A program made the translations under genes and the position numbers. DNA of 64,000 bases, taken from positions 9,209 through 73,208 of the forward strand of contig BJFY01000002.1 of NCBI GenBank assembly GCA_014190155.1, written 5' to 3'. Below the pieces are notes generated by a model that was not told the DNA's origin, searched no databases, and saw only the letters and a program-made list of their open reading frames with translations. How positions within the stretch are numbered: position 1 is the first letter of the stretch; the number at the start of each line of letters is the position of its first letter. Source of the DNA: Actinomycetes bacterium (GTDB lineage Bacteria > Actinomycetota > Actinomycetes > Nanopelagicales > Nanopelagicaceae). Shown one piece after another: positions 8,364-18,015 of this stretch.

Positions 8364-10395
8364 TAATCCATTTTTTGAGCGAAGTACTTTGCCATTCGAA
8401 TTGCCACCGTTTAGCGAGATAAAAGATGAGCACTATTTACCGGCGTTTTATGAAGGAACTAAAATCCAACTCGCCGAAGTCACGACCATAATTGATTCTG
8501 CAGAACCAACTACTTTTGAGAACACGATTGTTGCTTTAGAAAAGAGCGGACAATTACTGGGTCGGATGCTCAATGTTTTTTATAATAAATCTTCTAGCGA
8601 CACGAGCGATTTGATTGATGAGATCGAAGCTGAGATTGCGCCCAAGTTGGCAGCCCATTCTGATGCGATCCAATTAAACCCAAAATTATTTGCAAAGATT
8701 AAATCTCTTCACGAAAACTGCGGTTCGCTCAATCTAAATAGTGAAGATAGTTGGTTGCTTGAAAAATATTATCGAGATTTAGTGCACGCCGGCGCTCATC
8801 TAAGCGACGAAGAGCGGTTGCAATTAACTGGGATTAATGAAGAACTTTCCAAATTACAAACTGCTTTTGGAAAGAACTTGTTAAATGACACCAATGATCT
8901 GGCGGTAATGGTTGAAAACCTAGCGGATCTCGATGGATTAACCGCGGCCGAAATCGCAACCGCAAGCAATGCCGCCAAAGACCGCGGACATGAAGGAAAA
9001 TATTTATTAGCTATGGTGAATTTCACGGGTAATCCGCTACTGACAACCCTTAAAAATCGAGAATTGCGCAAAAAGATTATGGATGCTTCGTTAGTAAAAG
9101 GAAATCGTAATAACGATAAAGACACTAAAGCGATTTTGTTGCAGATGGTTAGGTTACGCGCCCGCAGAGCAAAACTTTTTGGGGTAAGTTCCCATGCTGA
9201 ATATGTAATACAAGAACAAACCGCAGGTAGTCCAGCAAATGTACATAAAGTATTACGAGAGATTGCACCAGCCGCGGTCAAAAACGCACGTGACGAGGGT
9301 GCGCAATTACAAGAAGCAATTTTTTCTGATGGTCATGAATTTGAATTAGCGAGTTGGGATTGGGAGATGTATTCCGAGAAAGTTCGACTCGCAAAACATA
9401 ACGTTGATACTGCCGCAATGCGGCCTTATTTTGAGCTAGAACGAGTGTTACACGATGGCGTTTTCTTTGCTGCTACTAAATTATTCGGTATAACTTTCAA
9501 AGAATGTAAAGATCTAATCACTTACCATCCTGAAGCTCGGGCATTTGAAGTTAAAAATGAAGATGGTTCACCGCTGGGTCTATATGTTGGCGATTTTTTC
9601 ACAAGAGATTCAAAGCGTGGTGGCGCATGGATGAATAGTTTGGTTCGTCAAAACACTTTACTGGGTCAATTGCCGGTAGTCGTAAACAATCTAAATATTC
9701 CTAAACCACCAAAAGGTGAACCAGCCTTATTAACTCTAGATTTCACGACTACTTTGTTCCATGAATTCGGACATGCGCTGCACGGTTTGCTTTCACAAGT
9801 TAAATATCCACGAGTATCAGGAACTAGTGTCCAACGAGATTTCGTAGAGTTCCCATCCCAAGTGAATGAGATGTGGATTTTGTGGCCGGAAGTTGTAAAA
9901 AACTATGCGCGCCATTACCAAACCGGCGAACAAATGCCGCAAAACTGGATTGATAATTTGCAAGCGGCTGCGACCTTTAACGAGGGTTTCGCAACTACAA
10001 GTTATCTAGCCGCTGCAATTCTAGATTTAGCATGGCATTCGCTAACTGAAGCCGATGCTGTGGATAATGTGAGTGAATTTGAACGGCAAGCAATCGCAGA
10101 TTACGGCTTGGATTATCCGCCGGTACATACGCGATACCGTTCCACATATTTCTCACACATCTTTGCGGGTGGCTACTCTGCTGGCTATTACGGTTATATC
10201 TGGAGTGAAGTATTGGATGCAGATTCGGTTGAATGGTTTAAAGAAAATGGTGGCTTAACTCGTGCAAATGGCGATCATTTCCGCAAAGAGCTATTAAGTC
10301 GTGGTGGCTCAATTGATTCAATGCAAATGTTTCGAAACTTTCGTGGTCGCGATGCAACTATCACACCGCTACTTACAAGACGTGGCTTAACTTAA
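8356..10395 (+). CDS. dcp: M3 family oligopeptidase (Dcp/OpdA-like)
   Basis: A cytosolic zinc metallopeptidase of 679 residues, the family's normal length, that trims short peptides. The zinc motif is HEFGH at 469-473, preceded by TTTLF. The downstream Glu ligand lies in the conserved region near RDFVEFPSQVNEMW. The N-terminus (NPFFERSTLPFELPPF) matches peptidyl-dipeptidase Dcp. The GTG start at 8356 overlaps the esterase stop by 8 bp and has GGAG upstream. With the peptide ABC importer downstream in the window, it fits a peptide-using lifestyle. Confidence 0.93.
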   Translation: MANNPFFERSTLPFELPPFSEIKDEHYLPAFYEGTKIQLAEVTTIIDSAEPTTFENTIVALEKSGQLLGRMLNVFYNKSSSDTSDLIDEIEAEIAPKLAAHSDAIQLNPKLFAKIKSLHENCGSLNLNSEDSWLLEKYYRDLVHAGAHLSDEERLQLTGINEELSKLQTAFGKNLLNDTNDLAVMVENLADLDGLTAAEIATASNAAKDRGHEGKYLLAMVNFTGNPLLTTLKNRELRKKIMDASLVKGNRNNDKDTKAILLQMVRLRARRAKLFGVSSHAEYVIQEQTAGSPANVHKVLREIAPAAVKNARDEGAQLQEAIFSDGHEFELASWDWEMYSEKVRLAKHNVDTAAMRPYFELERVLHDGVFFAATKLFGITFKECKDLITYHPEARAFEVKNEDGSPLGLYVGDFFTRDSKRGGAWMNSLVRQNTLLGQLPVVVNNLNIPKPPKGEPALLTLDFTTTLFHEFGHALHGLLSQVKYPRVSGTSVQRDFVEFPSQVNEMWILWPEVVKNYARHYQTGEQMPQNWIDNLQAAATFNEGFATTSYLAAAILDLAWHSLTEADAVDNVSEFERQAIADYGLDYPPVHTRYRSTYFSHIFAGGYSAGYYGYIWSEVLDADSVEWFKENGGLTRANGDHFRKELLSRGGSIDSMQMFRNFRGRDATITPLLTRRGLT

Positions 10396-11291
10396 TTAGT
10401 TTCGGGTTTTTTGCGTGACATCAACGCCCAAAGAACTGAGGCAATAACACCGAGGGCAATTAGTAGCATCAACGGAGTGACTTTTTCATTAAGTAAAAGT
10501 GCGGCCCAACCTAGCGTCATGATTGCTTGTAATTGTTGGACTTGGGAGCCGCGTGCAGTCCCAGCATCACTTAACCCGCGATACCAAGCAAAGAAACCGA
10601 TGTACATAGAAGAGAAGCCGATCATCACGATTCCGAAGATAGCGTGACCAGTTATTGGCGCTCCAGTATTAGTTTTTATCCAAATTATTATGGAAGCGGG
10701 AATGCAGATAGGGAGCGCAAGAATTACTACCCATGAAATAACTTGCCACCCAGGCATTAGTTTTGTGAGTTCCGCGCCTTCAACATAACAGAACGAGGAA
10801 GCGATTACTGCGCAGATTGTTAGAAAATCAGCGAGCAGATCACCGTTTTCGGCGCCGCCGCGTGAAATCGCAAAGAGAATTAAGAGAAAAGTTCCAATAG
10901 CGGACGCTAACCAAAATTGCCAACTAACTTTTTCGTTGGTACGTATGACTGCCATGATTGCAGTTGTGAGTGGCATGATCGCGGCGATAACAGCAACGTG
11001 AGCAGATGTTGTTCTATTCAAAGCTAAGGCAATCAAAATTGGCCATGCAAACGCAGCCCCAATAGTGGTGTAGATCATTGGCTTCCATGATGTCCGCGGC
11101 AGTGCCGGTACTTTTGCACCTAGCATCAACGGAATCGCAAGCAGCGATGCAAATATTGGACGGGAAGTTGCGGTCAAATATGGGCTAAAACTTTCCAAAG
11201 CCCATTTAGTCATCGGGAGCGAGAGCGAGAATAGAAATACCGCAACCAGCGCAAAGAGCATTCCGTTTAATTCTCGTCGCGTTAGATGCAC
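10392..11291 (-). CDS. EamA/DMT family transporter
   Basis: A 299-residue protein with ten hydrophobic helices and two EamA repeats, typical of drug/metabolite transporters exporting or importing small metabolites. Substrate is unknown. I use the GTG at 11291 (MHLTRRELNG); an ATG at 11261 is an alternative that would trim the leader before the first helix. It ends 4 nt into the dcp stop region, convergent. It is divergent from the class V PLP gene at 11331, with only about 39 bp between start codons. Confidence 0.87.
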   Translation of the reverse strand: MHLTRRELNGMLFALVAVFLFSLSLPMTKWALESFSPYLTATSRPIFASLLAIPLMLGAKVPALPRTSWKPMIYTTIGAAFAWPILIALALNRTTSAHVAVIAAIMPLTTAIMAVIRTNEKVSWQFWLASAIGTFLLILFAISRGGAENGDLLADFLTICAVIASSFCYVEGAELTKLMPGWQVISWVVILALPICIPASIIIWIKTNTGAPITGHAIFGIVMIGFSSMYIGFFAWYRGLSDAGTARGSQVQQLQAIMTLGWAALLLNEKVTPLMLLIALGVIASVLWALMSRKKPETN

Positions 11292-11317
11292 ATCGCTAAT
11301 ACTGCCCTACCTCTGGC

Positions 11318-11323
11318 TAGAAT
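11318..11323 (+). promoter_or_regulatory. -10 box (TAGAAT), leaderless, class V PLP gene
   Basis: TAGAAT is 7 nt before the ATG at 11331 and supports that start over the upstream in-frame ATG. Confidence 0.6.
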
Positions 11324-11330
11324 CCACCTT

Positions 11331-12545
11331 ATGACTTCTGGCATGACTTACAACGTGAATCAAATTCGTGCCCAATTCCCAGCGCTTAATTCTGGAACTG
11401 CTTTCTTTGATGGCCCTGGTGGATCACAAGTTCCAAAGTCGGTTGGCGATGCGATGGCAAAAACTATTACATCGGCTATTTCTAATCGCGGTACAACTAC
11501 TAAAGCCGAACAAAATGCAGATTTGGTAGTACTTGGTTTCCGAAGCGCGGTGGCAGATTTATTGAATTGCGATCCAGCTGGCGTTGTTTACGGGCGCAGT
11601 TGGACTCAAATAACTTACGATTTCTCCAGAACATTAGCTAAATCTTGGAAAGCTGGTGATGAAATTATTGTCACCCGTCTTGATCATGATTCAAATGTTC
11701 GACCATGGGTGCAAGCAGCAGAAGCTGTTGGGGCAACTGTTAAATGGGCGGAAATTGATACCGCCACTGGCGAACTCGCCCCAGAAGTAATTACAAACCT
11801 ACTAACTTCTAAAACAAAATTAGTTGCAGTAACGGGTGCTTCGAATGTGCTGGGCACGCGACCAAATATTGCAGCAATCTCAAAATTAGTGCACGCAGTC
11901 GGTGCGCTTTTTTATGTTGACGGTGTTCATTTAACTCCACATACGCCAATTGACATGAAAACTTTAGGTGCAGATTTTTACGGATTTTCTTCATACAAAC
12001 TATTCGGCCCACATTGCGCTGCGATTGCGGCGGACCCGGAATTATTAAATACGTTACAGAACGACAAACTTTTACCAGCAACTTCGATAGTCCCAGAGCG
12101 GTTTGAGTTTGGCACGCTGCCTTACGAAATTATGGTGGGAGTTACGGCTGCGATTGATTTTATAGCGGGCATTTTGCCCAATCAGAGCGGTTCCCGCCGG
12201 GAGCAAATCGTGGCATCAATGACCGCAATGGAACAGTATGAAGAAAAGTTATTTGCTTACATGGATAAACAATTACGCGCGCTTCCAAAAATTAAGGTTT
12301 ATAGCAATGCATCGCATCGCACCCCAACTGCATTCTTTACCCTCGAAGGCATAAACTCGGTCGATGTTTATCAGCATTTAGCAAGTAGAAATGTAAATGC
12401 GCCGGCTTCAAATTTTTACGGTCTGGAGGCTTGTTTATCGTTAGGACTTGGTGATGCTGGTGCAATCCGCGCCGGTTTAGCTCCTTACAACACCAACGAA
12501 GATGTTGATCGGTTGATTAGCGGAATCCGCGAATTAATTAAGTAA
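11331..12545 (+). CDS. Cysteine-desulfurase-like class V aminotransferase
   Basis: PLP enzyme of the class V fold, closest in feel to the SufS-like group annotated as cysteine desulfurase-like proteins. It begins MTSGMTYNVNQIRAQFPAL and has FFDGPGGSQVP near the N-terminus. The predicted Schiff-base lysine is K223 in SSYKLFGPH. It has 404 residues. No Fe-S assembly genes are nearby, and it is followed directly by a CoA-transferase gene, so it may act as a transaminase or lyase in the surrounding catabolic block (inference). I chose ATG 11331 rather than the upstream in-frame ATG at 11286, because TAGAAT lies 7 nt ahead. Confidence 0.85.
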   Translation: MTSGMTYNVNQIRAQFPALNSGTAFFDGPGGSQVPKSVGDAMAKTITSAISNRGTTTKAEQNADLVVLGFRSAVADLLNCDPAGVVYGRSWTQITYDFSRTLAKSWKAGDEIIVTRLDHDSNVRPWVQAAEAVGATVKWAEIDTATGELAPEVITNLLTSKTKLVAVTGASNVLGTRPNIAAISKLVHAVGALFYVDGVHLTPHTPIDMKTLGADFYGFSSYKLFGPHCAAIAADPELLNTLQNDKLLPATSIVPERFEFGTLPYEIMVGVTAAIDFIAGILPNQSGSRREQIVASMTAMEQYEEKLFAYMDKQLRALPKIKVYSNASHRTPTAFFTLEGINSVDVYQHLASRNVNAPASNFYGLEACLSLGLGDAGAIRAGLAPYNTNEDVDRLISGIRELIK

Positions 12546-13664
12546 ATGTCAGCGCTAGCCAGAATCAAGATTGCGGATTTTTCGCGTGTGTTAGCAGGGC
12601 CATATGCAACTATGTTGCTCGGGGATATGGGTGCGGAAGTAATCAAAATTGAGCGACCAGCCACCGGCGATGACACCCGAACTTGGGGTCCGCCATTTAC
12701 CTCTGATGGCGACTCAACCTATTTTCAATCGGTAAATCGAAATAAACTAGGGGTAACCGCCGATTTAACTACCGATCTGGGTAGAGCTAAGGCCTTGGAG
12801 ATCATCAGCACGTGTGATGTTTTGGTGGAGAATTTCACGATTGGCACTATGGAAAAATTCGGCCTAGGTTATAAAGAATTACATAAAAAATTTCCAAAGT
12901 TAATTTATTGCCAAATCTCGGGCTTTGGTGCAAGTACAGCCGCTGCGAGACTTCCCGGGTATGACTTGTTAGTGCAAGGCATGAGCGGGTTGATGAGTAT
13001 TACTGGGTCAGATGAAAACTCACCAACAAAAGTAGGGGCAGCGTTAGTAGATGTAATCTCTGGGTTACATGCAGCGTTAGGAATATCAGCTGCGTTGGTT
13101 AGTCGAGCGAATTCTGGAGTTGGTCAGAAAATCGAAATTAATTTATTAAGTTCAGCACTTTCTGCGATGGTTAATCAAAGTGCAGCAGTTGCTGGAGCTG
13201 GAGTTACTCCAAAAGCTATGGGGAATGCACATCCAAGCATTGCACCTTACGAAGTTTATCAAGCAAAAGATCAGCGCTTAATTATCGCGGTTGGCAATGA
13301 TCGTCAGTTTTTGGAATTAGTTAAAGTATTAAATTTAGATATTGCTAATGGCTCCCGGTTCGAAAGCAACTCGCTTCGCGTAGCAAATAGGTTGGCGTTA
13401 AATGAAATCTTAAATGCAAAATTTGCCACGGAAACTGCAAGTTATTGGAGTGAAGAGTTAACAAAAGTTGGGGTACCTGCTGGTCCAATTAATTCAATTG
13501 CGGAAGGGATTGACCTGGCGGCTGCAATTGGCTTAGAACCAATCGTTACCATAAAAGATCCGCGTTCTGGGAAAAATAGTAAAACTATTGCTAACCCAAT
13601 TAAGTTTTCAGAAACGCCCGTTTCTTATCGATTAGGTGCACCTGAGCTTGGAGCCGACAACTAA
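12546..13664 (+). CDS. CaiB/BaiF (type III) CoA-transferase, candidate glutarate CoA-transferase
   Basis: Class III CoA-transferases move CoA between acids through an aspartyl-CoA anhydride. It has 372 residues, with the family N-terminus DFSRVLAGPYATMLLGDMGA and the predicted catalytic Asp at D169 (AALVDVISGLHAALG). The start codon follows directly after the preceding stop, so the two genes form an operon. The gene converges, with a 3-bp overlap, on a glutaryl-CoA dehydrogenase; a succinyl-CoA:glutarate CoA-transferase role is therefore attractive but inferred from context only. Confidence 0.9.
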   Translation: MSALARIKIADFSRVLAGPYATMLLGDMGAEVIKIERPATGDDTRTWGPPFTSDGDSTYFQSVNRNKLGVTADLTTDLGRAKALEIISTCDVLVENFTIGTMEKFGLGYKELHKKFPKLIYCQISGFGASTAAARLPGYDLLVQGMSGLMSITGSDENSPTKVGAALVDVISGLHAALGISAALVSRANSGVGQKIEINLLSSALSAMVNQSAAVAGAGVTPKAMGNAHPSIAPYEVYQAKDQRLIIAVGNDRQFLELVKVLNLDIANGSRFESNSLRVANRLALNEILNAKFATETASYWSEELTKVGVPAGPINSIAEGIDLAAAIGLEPIVTIKDPRSGKNSKTIANPIKFSETPVSYRLGAPELGADN

Positions 13665-14839
13665 CGGTAAGCCGGGATTCCAGTAAGCGCTTCACCAATA
13701 ACTAATGAATGAATTTCGTGAGTGCCTTCATATGTAAGAACAGTCTCCAAGTTAGCCATATGACGGAAGACCGAATATTCAGTTGTGATCCCAGCGCCAC
13801 CAAGTATTGAACGCGCTTCTCGAGCGATTTCAAGGGCGGCCATTGCATTGTTGTATTTGCCCATACTGATTTGCTGCGGCTGAATTTTGCCTGCATCTTT
13901 AATTTTTCCGATGTGGAGGGCTAACAACATGGCAGTATTTAATTTGGTAGCCATCGATGCAAATTTTGCTTGAGTAATTTGATGACGAGCGATTGGTCCG
14001 TCAAATTGTTCGCGAGTAGCAGCGTATGCGAGGGCGGCTTCTAGGCTATCGCGAGCCGCGCCTACGGTTCCAAAAATAATCCCATAGCGTGCTTCGGCAA
14101 GACACATCAGGGGAGCGCGCAAACTAGTAGCACCAGGCAAGCGATCGCTGTCGGAAACTTTTAGGTTTGTGAAAACCAATTCCGCGGTAAGTGAAGCGCG
14201 AAGTGAGAGTTTGTGTTTAATTAGGTTCGCTTTAAAACCTTGGGTTTTAGTATCGACGACAAAACCGCGAATCCCTTCATCGGTTTGTGCCCAAATGATT
14301 GCTACATCGGCAACAGTTCCATTTGTAATCCACATTTTACTGCCGTTGATAATCCAATTATCGCCATCACGTTTTGCGCTGGTGAGCATTCCGGATGGGT
14401 TAGATCCAAAATCTGCTTCAGTTAAACCAAAACAACCAATCACTCGACCCGCGGCCATTTCTGGTAACCATTTTTCTTTTTGGGCTTCGCTGCCGTATTC
14501 ATGAATTGCGAACATAGAAAGCGAACCTTGCACTGAAATTAACGATCGTAATCCAGAATCACCGGCCTCAAGTTCTAAACAAGCTAGCCCATATGAAGTC
14601 GCATCGGTTCCGGCGCAACCATAACCTTCAAGATGCATGCCTAACATTCCAATCACGCCTAACTTAAGCGCTAATTCTCGGACTGGGATATCACCATTCT
14701 CATACCAAGCCGCAATGTTTGGCTTGATTTCTTTGGCAACGAAATCTCGGGCAACTTGTTGGATAGCGCGTTGTTCTTCAGTTAGTTCGCGTTCAACTTC
14801 TAGTAAGTCGAATGGATGAATTGGATCTTTTGTGGCCAT
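13661..14839 (-). CDS. gcdH: Glutaryl-CoA dehydrogenase (acyl-CoA dehydrogenase family)
   Basis: FAD enzyme that oxidises and decarboxylates glutaryl-CoA to crotonyl-CoA in lysine, hydroxylysine and tryptophan breakdown. It has 392 residues. Family-specific stretches include EAGDSGLRSLISVQGSL, the FAD-site segment CFGLTEADFGSNPSGM, MWITNG, and the C-terminal TYEGTHEIHSLVIGEALTG with the catalytic base Glu at about 371. These fit GCDH better than short-chain acyl-CoA dehydrogenases. It has its own leaderless start (TAGATT 6 nt before ATG) although it lies 23 bp after the ALDH gene. Confidence 0.9.
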   Translation of the reverse strand: MATKDPIHPFDLLEVERELTEEQRAIQQVARDFVAKEIKPNIAAWYENGDIPVRELALKLGVIGMLGMHLEGYGCAGTDATSYGLACLELEAGDSGLRSLISVQGSLSMFAIHEYGSEAQKEKWLPEMAAGRVIGCFGLTEADFGSNPSGMLTSAKRDGDNWIINGSKMWITNGTVADVAIIWAQTDEGIRGFVVDTKTQGFKANLIKHKLSLRASLTAELVFTNLKVSDSDRLPGATSLRAPLMCLAEARYGIIFGTVGAARDSLEAALAYAATREQFDGPIARHQITQAKFASMATKLNTAMLLALHIGKIKDAGKIQPQQISMGKYNNAMAALEIAREARSILGGAGITTEYSVFRHMANLETVLTYEGTHEIHSLVIGEALTGIPAYR

Positions 14840-14845
14840 GGCGTA

Positions 14846-14851
14846 AATCTA
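14846..14851 (-). promoter_or_regulatory. -10 box (TAGATT), leaderless, gcdH
   Basis: Minus-strand TAGATT is 6 nt before the ATG at 14839, between the ALDH stop and gcdH, so gcdH can be transcribed alone. Confidence 0.6.
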
Positions 14852-14862
14852 CCCTTTACTTG

Positions 14863-16365
14863 TTATTCAGCGATTCGGAAATTAGGGTTATGCGCAACTT
14901 CAACAGTATCCATCTGGGCTTTCTGTAATTTTCCAGACCAATCCCAGTTGAGCGATTGCCATCTTGTAAATTGATCAAGCACCCAAACACCACTTTGTCT
15001 TGAGCCATTACCGCTTTTGCCGTTGCCACCGAATGGTAAGTGCGCTTCAGCGCCGGAGGTTGAGTTATTAATTGAAATCATGCCAGCTGAAACACCTTCA
15101 CGATAAGTCCATATGGTTTTTGGATCGCTGCTGTAAATAGCGCAAGAAAGTCCGTAACCATGGCCATTGGATAGTTCAATTGCTTCTTCAATGGTTTTGA
15201 ATTTACCAACTGTTACCAAGGGACCGAATGTTTCAGTTGCATAAAGCTCATCATCTTTTGTTATGCCGGCAACGATAGTTGGATGCGCAAAGACGCCAGC
15301 CTCTGGATCGCCCACAAAACCTGCGCGTGGATTCTCTTTTGTAATCCGGCCAACACCGGTAGAACCCAGCACGGTATGGTGTTTTTGAATCATTCCCAAA
15401 TGTTTTAAATGGCTCTCTAAGTATTTCTCGCTAATCATTGGTCCGAATAGAACATCTTTCATCGGATCGCCAACTTTTGCATTAGCAACCGTTTCGGCGT
15501 ATCTAGCTAAGAATGCATCGTAAATAGATTCATGAAGCCAGAGCGTGCCAAGTGATGTGCATCGTTGACCGGCGGTGCCAAAGCCGGCAAAGAGTGCGCC
15601 GTCTAGAACTAAATCTAGATTTGCATCTGGCATTACGACCATTGGATTCTTGCCACCTAGTTCAAGGCATGCGCTTTGAATATATTCACCTGTTTTTGCA
15701 CCGATTTTTCGACCAACTTCAGTTGATCCGGTAAATCCAACTTTATTTATTAACCCTAAAGATAAGCATTTATCCATCGCTTCAAATGTTGCAGCGCCTT
15801 CTGCAACAAGAGTTATCAAAATATCTTTTGGTACACCGCCAGCGTGGAAAATTGCGGTGAGCGCGTTGGCAACGGCTGGCGTAAATTCTGCTGGTTTCCA
15901 GATAACGGAGTTACCAGTTAATAACGCTGGAACGATGTACCAAGATGGTACTGCTGCTGGGAAATTTCCAGCTGTAATAATTAGCGTGCTACCAACCGGC
16001 ATTCTAAAAGTAAATAAATTCTTATTGGGCATTTCACTCGGAACAGTTTGGCCGTACATTCGACGACCTTCGCCTATGAAGAAATCACAGGTATCGATAA
16101 CTTCTTGCACTTCACCTAGCGCTTCGGCATAAACTTTGCCCATTTCGCGAGTTACTAATTTCGCAAGCAATTCTTTATTAGCTTCAACAAGTCGTCCTAC
16201 ATTTGCAATTACTCGACCACGAGCTGGTGCGGGCATTGCTGCCCATGCTTTTTGCGCTGTTTTTGCGCGCTTTGCGGCGGCGACAATCTCATCAGAGGTA
16301 GCAGCTGGAAGTTCGACAATTACATCGCTTAGATTTGTGGGATTTTTCGAAACTATGTTGCTCAT
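14863..16365 (-). CDS. Aldehyde dehydrogenase, ALDH7/aminoadipate-semialdehyde dehydrogenase-like
   Basis: NAD(P)-dependent aldehyde dehydrogenase of 500 residues. The catalytic region has the general-base Glu in LELGGKNPMV and the nucleophile Cys in TAGQRCTSLGTLWL. The segment MGKVYAEALGEVQEVIDTCDF resembles ALDH7 (antiquitin, alpha-aminoadipic semialdehyde dehydrogenase). That fits a neighbourhood with a hydroxylysine-type phospho-lyase and glutaryl-CoA dehydrogenase. I start at ATG 16365 (MSNIVSKNP), which follows a purine-rich GAGGGAAGAG; the frame is open 16 codons further. The exact aldehyde is unproven. Confidence 0.88.
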   Translation of the reverse strand: MSNIVSKNPTNLSDVIVELPAATSDEIVAAAKRAKTAQKAWAAMPAPARGRVIANVGRLVEANKELLAKLVTREMGKVYAEALGEVQEVIDTCDFFIGEGRRMYGQTVPSEMPNKNLFTFRMPVGSTLIITAGNFPAAVPSWYIVPALLTGNSVIWKPAEFTPAVANALTAIFHAGGVPKDILITLVAEGAATFEAMDKCLSLGLINKVGFTGSTEVGRKIGAKTGEYIQSACLELGGKNPMVVMPDANLDLVLDGALFAGFGTAGQRCTSLGTLWLHESIYDAFLARYAETVANAKVGDPMKDVLFGPMISEKYLESHLKHLGMIQKHHTVLGSTGVGRITKENPRAGFVGDPEAGVFAHPTIVAGITKDDELYATETFGPLVTVGKFKTIEEAIELSNGHGYGLSCAIYSSDPKTIWTYREGVSAGMISINNSTSGAEAHLPFGGNGKSGNGSRQSGVWVLDQFTRWQSLNWDWSGKLQKAQMDTVEVAHNPNFRIAE

Positions 16366-16389
16366 TCTCTTCCCTCTTTCATATCGCGG

Positions 16390-16395
16390 TATTGT
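16390..16395 (+). promoter_or_regulatory. -10 box (TATTGT), leaderless, ThDP enzyme gene
   Basis: TATTGT is 6 nt before the ATG at 16402, in the short gap to the divergent ALDH gene. Confidence 0.55.
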
Positions 16396-16401
16396 CGCCT
16401 C

Positions 16402-18015
16402 ATGCCTGAGCATTCCACTACTACGTTAGCTGGCGCCATTTTAGATTTACTCTGGCGCGCAGGCGTAAAAGAGTGTTTTGGAATACCTGGTGTACATAAT
16501 CTCGCATTTTGGAACGCGCTAGATACCAATCGTCCCAGGATTGTTGGAGTTAGACATGAACAATCCTCTGTTTACGCAGCGGATGGCTTAGCTCGAAGCA
16601 CTGGAAAGTTAGCGGTTGCACTTACTACCACTGGGCCAGGAGCGGCAAATACTTTAGGAGCCTTCGGCGAAGCAGCGAGTAGTGGATCCCCAGTTTTAGT
16701 AATTTCATCAGAAGCACCAATCGGAAAGCGCCATAAAGATGGATCACGTGGCTTGTTACATGAGATGAACGATCAAAGCGCACTTTTTACCCCACTTGCG
16801 AAGATTAGAAATGGTAAGGCCATGTCGGTTAGCGTTACTGATGCTAAAAGTGCAATTGCTGCAGTTATTGATTTCATATCTGGTTTAACGAACGCGCCAA
16901 GTGGATCTGGATATATCGGAATTCCGGCAGATTTATTAGGAGCAAATTTTGATGGCGAGATTCCAACTGCATCGAAAATTGAATTGGCTATTCCAGATTT
17001 GGCGCCAGCTATCAAAGAGCTCTCTGGTAAATCACAAATTGGAATTTGGGTTGGTGGCGGTGGTCTTGCAGCAGAGCTTGAAATTGGCATACTTGCTACA
17101 CATTTAAGCGCTCCGATTTTTACATCATTTGCAGCGCGCGGAGTTTGCGCAAGTAATCCGTTAACTTTACAAGCCCCAATTCATGAACCTGAAATTTCAA
17201 ATTTAATGGCCGAATGTGAAGCGCTCATCGTTATTGGAAGTCAATTAGATGGCATGAACACTAAAAATTGGAATATTCCTTTCCCTAAATCAATAGTTTT
17301 AATTGATGCAGATCCAACCGTTGTGTTACGCAACATATCTCCGCAAGTAGTAATTCAAACCGCGAATCTAAGTTCCGCGCTAACTCAACTTGGCCAATTG
17401 AAAGCGCTGAGTAAGTGGGCAGATGTAACTGCGTTAAATCAAAAAGTTAGATCACGGTTAGTAACTGAAGAAAAAAGCGCAAGAGGTATCGCACTAGTGG
17501 CGGCGATTGAAGATAATTGGCCGAAGGATGGTGCAATTGTCTGCGATATGGCAGTAGTTGGTTATTGGACCGGCGTTTATGCAATACAACCGCGGCCTAG
17601 GCGGCTTTCTTACCCAGTTGGTTGGGGGACTCTTGGATTTGGTTTACCAGCTGCAATTGGTCCTGCGGCTACGGGCATTAAAACTCTTGCAGTCTGCGGA
17701 GATGGTGGAGTTGCATTTGCATTGGGTGAGCTAGCAACAATTGTGCAAGAGAAGTTGCCATATACCTTGCTAATTGTTGATGATGGCGGTTACGGGATGC
17801 TCCGATACGACCAACAAGTAGCAGCACATCCAGAACGCGGCGTGGATTTGTTCTCGCCTAATTGGGAATTGTTAGCGGCTTCATTCGGCTTGGCTTTTAC
17901 TGAAAGTACAATTGAAAAACTTGGTGACGCACTTCAACAAGATACTCCAGGAATCATTCTTATCAAGGAAACGCTATATCCACCAAAAAGTACTAGCCCA
18001 AGATGGAGCGAGTAG
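16402..18015 (+). CDS. ThDP-dependent enzyme, acetolactate synthase/2-oxoacid decarboxylase-like
   Basis: A 537-residue protein with the three-domain ThDP layout. The N-terminal Pyr domain has GIPGVHNLAFWNAL and the cofactor-activating Glu E53 (RHEQSSVYAADG). A central domain lacks an obvious FAD pattern. The C-terminal PP domain has VCGDGGVAFALGEL, with the ThDP motif closing at VDDGGYGML, where the common NN is DD. It is not an obvious biosynthetic AHAS, because no small subunit is nearby. Relatives include 2-oxoacid decarboxylases of amino-acid catabolism such as AruI, so a 2-oxoadipate step is possible (inference). Leaderless start: TATTGT 6 nt upstream. Confidence 0.82.
   Translation: MPEHSTTTLAGAILDLLWRAGVKECFGIPGVHNLAFWNALDTNRPRIVGVRHEQSSVYAADGLARSTGKLAVALTTTGPGAANTLGAFGEAASSGSPVLVISSEAPIGKRHKDGSRGLLHEMNDQSALFTPLAKIRNGKAMSVSVTDAKSAIAAVIDFISGLTNAPSGSGYIGIPADLLGANFDGEIPTASKIELAIPDLAPAIKELSGKSQIGIWVGGGGLAAELEIGILATHLSAPIFTSFAARGVCASNPLTLQAPIHEPEISNLMAECEALIVIGSQLDGMNTKNWNIPFPKSIVLIDADPTVVLRNISPQVVIQTANLSSALTQLGQLKALSKWADVTALNQKVRSRLVTEEKSARGIALVAAIEDNWPKDGAIVCDMAVVGYWTGVYAIQPRPRRLSYPVGWGTLGFGLPAAIGPAATGIKTLAVCGDGGVAFALGELATIVQEKLPYTLLIVDDGGYGMLRYDQQVAAHPERGVDLFSPNWELLAASFGLAFTESTIEKLGDALQQDTPGIILIKETLYPPKSTSPRWSE

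Noticed and set aside
8796-9281. 161-aa minus-strand ORF
   Set aside because: Antisense to the M3 oligopeptidase; low-complexity Ser/Asn/Arg-rich translation.
11286-11330. 15-codon N-terminal extension of the class V PLP enzyme
   Set aside because: It overlaps the divergent EamA start and ignores the TAGAAT box placed 7 nt before ATG 11331.
11331-12545. Housekeeping SufS/IscS cysteine desulfurase
   Set aside because: No suf/isc genes nearby and it belongs with the desulfurase-like subgroup; kept as a generic class V enzyme.
16402-18015. Biosynthetic acetolactate synthase ilvB
   Set aside because: No ilvN or other branched-chain genes adjacent; Pyr-domain sequence and the DD variant of the ThDP motif differ from AHAS.
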